Source of the DNA: Nematostella vectensis
Taxonomy: Eukaryota; Cnidaria; Anthozoa; Actiniaria; Edwardsiidae
Reading direction: 5' to 3'
Assembly (NCBI RefSeq): GCF_932526225.1
Contig: NC_064044.1
Span: 4,705,747 to 4,769,746, forward strand
DNA length: 64,000 bases
The first letter of the stretch is position 1, and each line of letters begins with the position of its first letter. The position numbers and the translations under genes are program-made. Positions 53,491 through 64,000 of the stretch are shown piece by piece. Below the pieces are notes generated by a model. The model had not been told where the DNA came from and searched no databases. It worked only from the letters and a program-made list of their open reading frames with translations.

Positions 53491-53496
53491 AATAAA
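53491..53496 (+). terminator. Polyadenylation signal of the SDR gene
   Basis: AATAAA lies 235 bp after the TAG stop at 53254-53256. Confidence 0.5.
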
Positions 53497-53779
53497 AATG
53501 AAATTGACATAACAATAAGTATTCCATAATTCCTGCATTGTGAAAGTGCACTAGTGCGCTTTGTTGATTTGCTCCCAGCCTTGGGTAAGAATCTGCAGGT
53601 CGACCCACCCACCCATCCCCCATGACGTTATGCAATGCACACCCCCTCCATATGTCTTTTTTTTTTTCATAAGTATATAGGAAGAAGAAATATAATACTG
53701 TCATGATAGTTACATCTCTGTGTAGAGCTTTTCATCTTTGGCTGAAAAATGTATTGGTCCTTATATGCCATGTCCAGAG

Positions 53780-54320
53780 TGACTTTGCCTTGATCATAGT
53801 GACTTTGCCACAATCTTAGGGACTTTGTCATAGCCTGCGTATGTAGCTGGTGGTTATGTTGAGTTTTGTGCGACCATTCAAAACAGACTACTCAACCAGC
53901 TATGCAGGCTATCTTTGCCACAATCATAGTGGCTACCTTGGTCATAATGACTTTACCTTGTGTAAAGAGACTTTGCAACGATAATATTGACTTTGCTTCA
54001 GTCATAGTGACTTTGCCACGGCATAATGACTTTGCCAAGGTCATAATGACTTTGCCTTGGCCATAGAGACTTTGCAACGATAATATTGACTTAAGTCAAA
54101 GTGACTTTGCACGGTCATAGTGACTTTGCCATGGTCGTTATAGCTTTTCCTTGGCCAAAGTGACTTTGCCTTGGATAAAGAGACTTAGCAACAATGATAT
54201 TGACTTTGCTTTCATCATAGTGACTTTGCAACGGTCATAGTGACTTTGCCTTGGTCATAATGACTTTGCCTTGGTCATTACCGACTTTGCTATGGTCATA
54301 TTGACTTTGCCATGGTCAAA
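53780..54320. repeat. Degenerate 19-20-bp tandem repeat
   Basis: Many units of the form GTGACTTTGCCTTGGTCATA occur with substitutions and small length changes, downstream of the SDR gene. Not coding. Confidence 0.9.
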
Positions 54321-57300
54321 GTTTATTTCTGGCTACATGGACCTGTTTGTTGTTTATTTTCTTGTGTAACTAACAGTGTTTCTGTAGTTGCTTTTACTGG
54401 TTGTCGCCCTGCAGTTATTAGCTCTTGCTTTCGCAACTTTGCTGCTTTTTCTGCTTCTGCTGTTTTCGTTGTTTTTCTCTACAGGCGCTTACCCAGGACT
54501 GCCATGTCAGACATGGAAAAACCATATAAAAACAATATTTTGGCGCTTCAGGCTGATATTTGGTTCTTATATAAAGTGTAATAATCTGCCAAATCAGCCT
54601 GTAAGCGTTTTTTAAAAAGTAAATAGAATAAGCTTTTTCAGGAAATATGTGATCTGAAGTACTTTGTTTTAATATTTTGTTACATGTAATTGGTGGAACT
54701 TTTACGATGCGAGCAACGAAAAGTAGTGTTTTGATCTCTGATATTTTCTCATATAAGAACAACTTTCATTTTTCTAGGCTCGATTTCAAATCCGGCGGTA
54801 GGCCTTATAGTCATTTTGCGGGCTTACAGAAAAGAGCTGGAATTCGAGCCTATCATTTTTCAGGTTGGATGTATTCTTATATAAATGGTACTTTATTCCC
54901 TAAAATCAGGCGTGGGTGCTGTAGACCCACTTGTTCTTATACGCGTGTTCTTTACTGTGTCATTGCCTAAAATGACTCTGCTTTTATGGCAAAAGGACCC
55001 GATTTCTTGAATCTTTTTAAAAGTTTTTCAATCTTTTTTTTACCCAGTGTCTGACCTCACTTCCTGTATGTGTGATCTCAAGGGTGTTTTTGGATGTGAC
55101 TTCGCATAAAACTGCCACTGGACGTGCCTCCGTCCTCTTGCTTGTTTTTCGCCAAGAATTTGACAAGTAGCTTCCTATTCCAACGTAATAACTTGGATAA
55201 GCGCCTCGTATAAGAAGAAAAATATGAATAAATGGACCCTGGCTACCAGAGGCTCGAGCTTTTTACTCTTTTATTTTCACGCCGATCTTGGCAAGAGGAG
55301 TTTTTGCTAGAATAGGCGCCTCGTCTAGAATGAAAAAAAATATATGAATTAGCTCCTCGCCTAAACCGTGGTGCCCTTTACGACTCTGATGACGAGGGCA
55401 CTTTACATTAGAAGAAAAGTAACGAACTTTTTTTTTTCGGAGCACATTCAACCCATAACCCCAATCTACTATTAACGCGAGCATTGAAGGCGCGAGCATG
55501 CTATCCTCCATTATGAGGACGTTACTCTGCGGCATTTTCAATTATTCGGCGTTTTTGGACGACCCACAGTGACCGAGTCATTAGCGCGTGCCGCCAGATC
55601 GTTACAAAATAATTGCGGCGTCATTACGGGGTAATTACCTTTCAAACGCTCACTTAGTCGTTAACTGTGGCCCATTGACTTGTTGTTATGCGTAATAGCG
55701 CCCGCCAAATTAACCTCAAATATCAAAATAGATTATTAGATTTTTAGAGCGTGGCGACCTCTTGTAAAGCTAAGATTTGAGGCTAAAGTGAGGTTCAATC
55801 TTGAAGTGTCTTCCTCGAAGACAGCGCAGTCTTTCTTGCTCGAAAAATTCTGTGAAACCTATTTCTCTTGCTCAATAAACTATGTGAAGATGCATTCTTT
55901 CCTGCTCGAAAATTTATGTGAAAACAGGCTTTCTTGTCCGAAAACACAGTATTTTAATGCTTAATAAATTATGTGAAAATAATTTATTAAAAATACCGCT
56001 CAGCAGGTATTTATCGCACAAATTTGTTGCTGGAAGCGCTTCAACGAAACATCAATACCATCAAACAGCCAAAATGTGCCGAATGGTATAGGTTCATGCA
56101 AACCTATCTACAACGCTGGCTCAACGGCGAAATGATCGAATATTATTTTTGAGCGCTAGCATCATTTATTTTACATGTATGTGCATTATTAGGGCACAAA
56201 TAAGCGATAAGTAATTGAATAATTATTTTAGGATATTGTTTGTCATAAAGGGCTTATTGTTTGTACGGAGGCGCTAACGTTTGTAAGAAGCACGCAAATG
56301 ACTTTCGCAAAATACTATTGTTTGCACTTGCTGTAATAAAAGTGTTAATGAATGTTTCGTTCACTGTATTGATTGCGAGTTCTCGTATTATTGATATTTT
56401 GTTTGTGTTATTGTTATGTATCAACGCGCAAATGAAAATACATTTTTTATTCCTGGTTGTCGAATAATGTAAATGAATGTGAAGAAAATGCAATTGTGTT
56501 CACTCAATTATGAAAAGCAAATTATGAAAAGCAAAGTAATGAAAAGCAAAAGGTGTACTACCAATAGTGAAATTTGTTTTTGGATAATGGATCTTGCGTT
56601 CACTGAAGAAATACGCGCACATTTTATTCGCATAAGTCTTTAAGTTAACTTTGACTTGCAGTATCTATTTTCTGCTAAAAACAATAAAGTAAACTAGCTC
56701 AATTGCATGTCTTGGAAATTCAGCCGGATTCGCTGAAGGATTCGTGAGCAAGCTAAGTCTATAGTGAACAATAAGCTTTTGCGCTTAAATGGGATAAATT
56801 TAAAAAAATCAAACTTTGAATTTGTTTGCACAAGTCAACACTGATTTATGAGTCTCTGACAATGCGCATATAAGCTCCTGCAAACAGCAACGCAAGAGAT
56901 TTTAATTTGATTATAAACCATGCTAGTGAACATCCATTACACGGAATCTTATCCCTATTTTTATTCTTTATAACGGCCATTACAACGTTTCTAAGTATGT
57001 AACGGAATTTTGCAATCGCCGCTAGAGGCTTGCTTTCCGTTTTTGTTTGTTTATGTGTTTTATTCGCAAGATACTTTAATTACTGATTAATACGGAGGCA
57101 TTTTTCCATGTGCTGAGCGGTTTCTATGTTTATTGTAAGGTATATGAAATGCCGTTCGTTTGTTTGCCTAAACAGAGAACCTAACGCAACATTGGCGGCG
57201 ACGGCAAGGAGAACGTGACCAAAAAATGCTTTAGCGCTTATCTTTCATGGACCGTACGCAAATAGAACGACGATGCTAGAACACACACAAAAAAAAAACT

Positions 57301-60300
57301 GAAAAAAGCCAAACATGAAATACACCGTGAAATGAACTCTGTCTGATACATTTCAGCCGTTTTCCACAAACGATGACGTAAAGCGAGGACAAAGAAGACT
57401 TCTATTTATTGGCAAGCGTAGAAATAAGTTTCTACTGTTTCAGGTTCATTACATTTTTGGGACTATACAAACGAGTTAATTTTATCAAAACTTGTTTTGA
57501 ATTGGGCGTTTATGATAGCGGAGAACGGAGAACATCATGAAGTCTTTACGAACAAACTTGACAACTCTAAAGGGATAAATTTTATATTTTCCCATCCCCA
57601 CCTGCTTCTCTACACAAATTTCTGTGTTTGTTTCTTTTTCTTCTTTTGCGGAAGCCGAGGATCCAGTCCCCTATCCAGCTACCCACTGCTAGGGAAATAA
57701 CGCCCCCCCCCCCCCCCCCCCTCCCCCACCCACCCGCGAACGAAACAGAAAAATGTTTACCAGAAAGACAACGATTTAGTGTCTAGTGAATTCTGACGCT
57801 TTAAAAACGATATTTGATTGAAAGCATCTCGGTTACTATTTGAATTAGCCAATTGAAACAGATGCTTTCTTGGTATCTTACGGTAGAGCCTAAAAAAATT
57901 GGCGGCATAATTACCGTTCTTAGGGCAAAGTTCATAGAATATCCCGCTCGGCAGTGTTGTGTATTTAACGACTGCCTAATTGCCTGTCCACTTGCTGGGT
58001 AAATCTCTGTGGTTTTAACTTCATCGTTTCCGCTAAACTCTAGGACTCATGCATCGCTGCTGTGATTTGTGTCAAAGGCTCTGGGTGAAACCTGCAGTGA
58101 TTAAATATTACAAGTGGTCGCCAAAAGGTCGTTTTAGAACTTCCTGTTTTAAAGAAATCCCCTCATTTGGTAGAAGTCGGCGATAAGTGATGCCGCGACG
58201 GCTTGCTGTCCTCTCGTATCCCCAAAGTGGTAAAAAAACAAGGCGTGGAGGATGAAAGAAGCGCACCCATACCAAACAATTTTGTTTTTGTAACGGGGCG
58301 TCGTTACAAACCATATTTGGAGTTTTAAATCGGGAGCTATTTGGGAGCCCCCCTTCAATTATGCTATTTATTTTCTTATCCGCTTTTAATGTCCTAAAAA
58401 TGTACTTAAACGGTTGTCTTAATTTCGATTTTTTTGCCCCGCCGCACCTCAAAAGAGGTCTGGACGCTAGATTGCCACAGGTTTCCCGCGCACAATTTAT
58501 CTCCAGACTCTTAGATGAATTTGATTGGTTTTCCCTCTCCTCCAACAATGTACATCCCCCGCCCCCTTCTACACACATCCTCTAGCAGTAAGCAGCAAAG
58601 AGCTAATCTTGTTTAACTTGCCTGACATTCTAACATATCAAACAGTTTTGTTCCGTCGTTTTTCATATTTAGATATTTCATGAAATATTCGGAAATTCGC
58701 ATTTGTTTTCGCTTTTTAACCTCACCGAACAATGTCGAGAAATCTCACGTGATCTAAAAGGGATTCCTTTTGCTGCTACGTTTGCTGGCCGACATATTGA
58801 AAAAATGGGTCTGAAAGCTGTCGACGACAGCTGGTAATGGAAAAAATATATTTTTTCACATATGACACTGATATAGTATCAAGCCAGTTGAGAATCCTAA
58901 ATTTCACCTTTAAATGGCGTGCCTTTCTCCTCCTAATAAGGCCAAAACTTCAGTTAATCGACCCTTATTTGGAAATTTGAAAAGTGTTTTAACATCGAGA
59001 TTAAAATGGCGCCAAAAAACATGACAGACTCAAGGAGACCAAATTTTGATGCTATAAACATGACCCTAACGAGACTGCCTTTTGCTCTTCCCATCGCTTT
59101 CTCATTGCATCACTAGTACCCACTTTACGGGTCAAATGTATAACTTCATCAGGGTTATAACAAATGCTCGGGTGTTGACGTGTTAAAAAATAGTGAACTT
59201 TGGTTACTAAGAGGTTTATTTTTCTGATCAAGGATCAAGTGATCTTTCGGCGCTGTTTTTGAGAAAAGCACATATACACGCGACTGCTTGAGATTTGTAG
59301 GAAAAGGTTTTGAAATGTGACGCGCAATACTCGCGTCTCCAAGTTATTTCTTTTATAAAATTTGTCAAGTAGAAGCGGGTATCTATAAATGCCTGTAAAA
59401 GAATTAGGGATCGCGACCGTTTGATCTCTGATGGGGAGAAAACTGATGATTGCCCTGCTCTTTGCTCGTTGTGTTGCTCGATACTGGGCCTTTTATCCAA
59501 TACTCGCTCGAAATTCTGGAGATTTTAGCTTGCTCGAGTTTTCTGGGGGGATTTTCGTAACCCCTTCAGGTATCAAATGTTCGAGCCCTAATATTTTTGT
59601 GGAGTGGAGTGAATGCGTAGGTACTGGTAGCCCTCTTGGATACTACCAGGCTGTACAGTCGAATGATATCAACTGTCAGCGATGATCCCATTCTGACGCA
59701 TTTTGAATTAATCGGTATTATTTTATCATAAACTCTCGCGATATTTAGTAGGCACATTAACAACATCTGCTCAAAAGATCCTACTCAATCAATGAAAAAG
59801 GGGAGGCGCCATTAGGTAGGAAAGCATTATGTATATTTTTAATCTAGCTTTCATCTTATTTTGCCTTTCCTCATTCAGAAAGCTACAACAAATGAAATGC
59901 AAAAGAATGACATAACAAAGAAAATTAATTAATAAAACCTTCAAGTCTTAGCCAAGATTTCGTATCTTCTTGTAGTTTTAATTAAGATAACTTTTTTATT
60001 TGTTCTCACATTTTTTCGCTAGTGCTCGCCCGCTGGCTCTGGTGAGCTTAGGATAACTGTCAGGTAAGCTTAAACTTTACAGACTCGCCGATACTATTTT
60101 TCATTCTCAACGCGCCTCGCATTTTATCAATTTATTGTGTCTATTGAATATCATGTTATATTGATGAATCTTATTTTGAATGCTGATAATCTTTTTTTGA
60201 AAAAAAAAAATACTACAAATGTGATTTTATTATTTGAAACTGAAGAATCAAAATTGATGGATTGAAAGCTAGATGAGGATGTTGAAAGGAAGAGGGGATG

Positions 60301-63300
60301 GAGAAGGGAGGAAGGAGACAGGGATAAAATGTATGAAACAATTTCTTTTTTAGAACAAAAAAAACCTCGTCTGTTAGATATTGGTTTACATTTCCTGTAT
60401 CACACTATATCAGGATTATATTCTTATCTTAGTATTTTGTGTTTCAATTTATCACACCCTTTTCACATGGAACTGCAAACCACTCTAAATCACACGGACG
60501 ATTATAGCTAGGATTTGCTGTGGGGGATAGAGGGTGTAGTGGTTATATGTGTTGTGAAAATATGTCTGGCATTACTTGAATAAGATAAGACACCCCGTTT
60601 TTGGGGGGTAGGGGTGCGGGGGTGGGGGCGCGATCAACATTAGGGACCTTAAGCAAGGACGACTCGAAGACGGCTAGGACAACGAGATGGATGTGTCCGC
60701 GCTTGGCGATCAATTCCAATGTAGTTGCAATAAAATAAGCAAAACATTATAGTCAGCCTAAGTTCAAACGTCGTATTATCCATGAGCCTTTTCAATGCAA
60801 ATGCATGCAAACGAATCGAGTCGATTGTTTTATCTTCATCTGCACGCATGTGCATTGAATACAGCTCATGGGTAATGTGACGTTTGAACTTATTCTCAGA
60901 GACATAAAAATAAAATAAGGGTATTATTTATACGGTAGTGAACGTAGTTAGAGGAGTTTAAAGTGCAACGTACGCGTCCTCGATTGACGTCATGATTGGA
61001 AAACGGCTGAATTTTATAAACATGAACGCATTTTCACGTGCTGGTATTGAATTCTTAATCAAATTCCATTGTTTTCTGCCGTCGTTGTCCACGTCGTTGC
61101 TTTAGGTTGCTGATGATGATGCTGGAAGATCTTGATTTATATAATTCGTGAGACTCTGTAGACGGTGCAGTCCATCTTGCATCACAGGGAGATAATCTCG
61201 CTAGAGTGTCGATATTCTCAACCCTATTTTCTCAACAACAGCTGAGCTCATTCACGAGTTTATTAAGTATAAGCTTACAGAACGCAGCAGTTAAGTTTAG
61301 TGACCGACCATATGATATGATAGCCCTGGTAGAAATATATTTTATATTTTCTGTTCCATCATATATACACCTATTTCAATAAAGGCTGTCAGTGATTTGG
61401 CAAATAACGATTGGCAAATGGCACTTCTACGATCGAGAGTAACCATGCGTCTCGAAGAATTTGGATAAACCAAAACAACTATCCATTATAGGTTACCAAT
61501 TCTTGGCTTTGACATTTTTTTGCTGGGCTTTATTTAACACCTTTAATTTTACGAATAATTAGTACCCATAAGCCATTTAGCATTTGCCATTCGCAATTTG
61601 CACTGACAACCGAACCTTTTGTGAAATAGGTGTATATTATATTCGTTACCAATCCGACGTCAGTATCAAAATGGTTAGTCCAATTCATGTGTAGCCAGTA
61701 TTTGTTGGACGCGGGGGTGCAGCCATAGATATCATATGGAAAAAGTATACTATTTGACAGCCCCAGAAATGACCCAATTGGGTTCACGCCTGCTAGTCCA
61801 TTTACGTATAGGCCCACGGGTCGCACGGGATTCTTCGTTCACAAGTTTATTTACGTATAATAGGCCCACGGAACGCACGAACACTTTCACGAGTTTCTAT
61901 TTTGAATACATCAGCATGTACCCATCAAACGTTAGCGCTGAAATCCTCTTGTCAACACCGGCATTCCTCGAAGGGATCAAGCTCATGTCAGTCGGCCCCC
62001 CGTCCGGGATAAACTGTCAACAAACGAGGCCGAGTATTATAAACTGCAGCCATCGTGAGAGTTGAAGCCGGCAAGAAGGCGTTATTACTAAGGTTAGACG
62101 TGCACTCAACGCGAAGCTGAGCCAAAAATAACGGTACAATAAAACAGACGGGGACGTCTCGTTTGGATTTTAGACAGAGCGCCCGTCTTAGGTGATGTAC
62201 GTTCTATTTGGGCCTTGAAAGGACAGAGCGGGAAGGTCCAAAAATAATCGCTTGTCACTAAAAATAAAATCTTGAGAAAAAAAAAACGGGAGTGCTGGGC
62301 AAGAAGCCCCAGAATGTTTTGTCTCTGAAAAGAGTGCGTAGAAACAGCCAAAATCTTTTTGACATTTTCAGAGAGAATGTCCAAAACATTTCTGAAGATA
62401 GATGAAACTAAGGCTTAGACAAAACAAGATTAATCCACCTCAATTGAAATTAAACATGACGTTTTGGCGGCTTTTTCGCACGCTATTGATTAATTAGCCG
62501 ATGATGGGAAGGCAGTATTTGCGCACAAACACCAAAGCAAGTGCGCTCAACAGTGAGTAAATATGTCCCGGGCGACAAACAGTGGAAGTTTGGCAAATAG
62601 CTTATAATCACGTTACTCGATTTCTGTTGAAAGTATTTATAGCTGATTAGATTTAAACTCATAGCATTTCCTGTATGGCTATAGCTACATGACGTCTTTA
62701 TTTGCTCGCTTGATTATTTCCCATAGCATGAGTGAGAGGTTGGGATTGTGTTTGTCAATGTTTGTGCTGATTCTTTGGACAAATAAGCGCGCTAGTTGAC
62801 GATTGAAAAGGCCGCATGCGACGACAATTGGTCCGATATGCTGCGGAGTGTAAACTTTGTTAGCATGAGGCCTAACACTCGGCTAATGAGAGTAATCCAC
62901 GCACACAAAACAGAAACGTAATACCTTTTTTGCGATGGCGCGGGTGCGTTGATCCTAGTTTGGGGCAAAGAAGTCAATTTAGTTACAAGGGCCCCTAGGG
63001 CGTTCTAAAGCAAAAATGACTTGCCTCCCCTGCAGCTACATCATCAAAAAACCTGCCCTTTAATACGATTAAAACACCGCTAACAACTCGAGTATCAATT
63101 TAGAGTTAATTCTGATTAAATTCTCTGTAAATACGTTTGGTTTTGCGCTGTCGCAGCGCTGAATGTTTCAGATTCTTGGCGCGTTTCTATGCGTTTCGTG
63201 TTCTGTAGAGGTATAGGTCGGTGTTTGGTCGACCGAGTGATGACGTCTCAGCGCGCTTTGGCTCTCGGCGGCGCGTGGTGATCACTGAGAGTCCTGTCGA

Positions 63301-63660
63301 CGAGTCATCGGCTAACCCGGCACAGATACGTCCAATACTATCGTTGACATATGTTTCCTGTTCAGCTCTCTAGAATCAAGACCCTTGTATTGAGAAATAC
63401 GCCGAGTACTTACACGACTCACAAATAATCCAGCCCACTTCCCGGACTTCCAATTGGCGCGATCCGCGATTCTCGTCCCTTCTTCCGTTACGTCGTGTTT
63501 AGTCTATTGCTGGTTTCCGCACAGATTCAAAACATCGCCTTGTTATAATGTCATGTATTTCACTTGTGCGTGAGAACAAGCGTAGCCCGATGCTCTCTGC
63601 TCCACCTCATTTTGGAGTTTTCAAGTCGGAGACGAACCCCCAAACTCCTGTGTCGCCCCC
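54321..63660. other. 9-kb intergenic region, no gene recognised
   Basis: It lies between two convergent 3' ends (the SDR gene + and the GDF gene -) and probably includes the GDF 3' UTR. The largest frame (58108-58578, minus) has no motif, low-complexity ends and no splice partners. Visible features are a C-run at about 57702-57722, a MITE end near 55237, and an inverted-repeat element at 61363-61640. Otherwise the sequence is unremarkable AT-rich DNA. Confidence 0.5.
61363..61640. mobile_element. MITE of about 280 bp with TATACACCTATTTCA termini
   Basis: The left end TATACACCTATTTCAATAAA (with GGCTGTCAGTG beyond) is mirrored by CACTGACAACC...TGAAATAGGTGTATA at the right. An inner pair, TTGGCAAATGGC and GCCATTTAGCA, extends the homology. 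TATACACCTATTTCAAT also occurs near 11398. Confidence 0.7.
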
Positions 63661-64000
63661 TTAACTGCATCCACATCTCTCCACAACCATGTCCTTGTAG
63701 TTCTTATAAACAACGTTATTGCTTCCATCCTCAGTATACAAGATACTTATAGGGCTTAGTTCATTGGGCGTACAACACGCCTTTGGAGCAATACTAGGAT
63801 CTAGACTGTTCACTATCGTCTGTACTGTCGCATGATTGGTAGGGCGCAAGTAGTTATCAATCGGATATTTACACTCCCCTTCGCATAAGTACGCGTCATA
63901 CCCCTGCGGAGCGATGATCCAATCACTCCAACCCAAAAGCCGAAAATCCACGTACATTCTTTTTCGTCTGCATTTGCGCTTTTCTCGCTGTCTCCGTGAC
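63661..64000 (-). CDS. BMP/GDF-family TGF-beta ligand, last exon (partial), GDF5/6/7-like
   Basis: The C-terminal 112 codons are present; the 5' part lies beyond the window edge. All seven cystine-knot cysteines are there, in the order Cys of KRKC, YLC, GEC, ACC (two), ERC and GCS. The family signatures are GWSDWIIAPQGYDAYLCEG, PTNHATVQTIVNS and ACCTPNELSPISILY. NVVYKNYKDMVVERCGC matches GDF5/6/7 better than BMP2/4, BMP5-8 or BMP10 as I know them. The Cys of ACC preceding the TP is the dimer cysteine. The stretch before the first cysteine is strongly basic (RRQREKRK), fitting heparan-sulfate binding or a nearby furin site. It ends Cys-Ser rather than the usual Cys-Arg or Cys-His. It is a secreted dimeric ligand; BMP-type receptors and SMAD1/5 signalling are expected from the family. 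Confidence 0.92.
   Translation of the reverse strand, partial: SRRQREKRKCRRKRMYVDFRLLGWSDWIIAPQGYDAYLCEGECKYPIDNYLRPTNHATVQTIVNSLDPSIAPKACCTPNELSPISILYTEDGSNNVVYKNYKDMVVERCGCS

Noticed and set aside
58108..58578. 156-codon minus-strand frame
   Set aside because: No family motif, no supporting splice sites, low-complexity termini and a C-rich start region; length alone is not convincing in 64 kb.

Overview
The window reads as nuclear DNA of a cnidarian, most likely a sea anemone of the Nematostella type. This is inferred from short-exon, intron-containing animal genes, a Cys-knot BMP/GDF ligand, a Gly-X-Y collagen with split-Gly introns, and a very dense load of short inverted-repeat (MITE-like) elements and minisatellites inside introns. 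All gene models below were assembled by hand from reading frame, splice sites and intron phase. No transcript or database evidence was available.

Layout: (1) 1-5.0 kb is repeat-rich and non-coding. (2) 5.1-10.3 kb, + strand: a secreted collagen of about 593 aa (10 exons). Its last exon carries a 10-cysteine domain whose spacing closely follows the vertebrate hormone resistin. (3) 11.6-17.5 kb, - strand and convergent with the collagen: a 422-aa JmjC dioxygenase close to FIH (HIF1AN), but with an N-terminal signal peptide. (4) 17.6-25.8 kb: AT-rich DNA and MITEs. (5) 25.9-45.4 kb, + strand: a 19-exon gene for a 1440-aa protein with an acidic repeat N-terminus, a coiled coil, a C2-like beta-rich region and four probable membrane spans. 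Its introns are full of tandem repeats, several of which are copies of the adjoining exon-intron junctions. (6) 46.9-49.0 kb, + strand: a two-exon gene for an unrecognised 137-aa protein; its intron holds a 24-bp satellite interrupted by a LINE fragment. (7) 49.4-53.3 kb, + strand: a membrane-anchored short-chain dehydrogenase of the SDR16C/RDH10 type. (8) 53.3-63.7 kb: no gene recognised. (9) 63.7 kb to the window end, - strand: the last exon of a BMP/GDF ligand closest to GDF5/6/7, running off the window.

The genes do not form an operon or an obvious pathway. The most striking candidates for something undescribed are the collagen-resistin fusion, which would put a trimeric hormone-like head on a triple helix; the secretory FIH-like hydroxylase; and the repeated seeding of tandem arrays at splice junctions of the 1440-aa gene.
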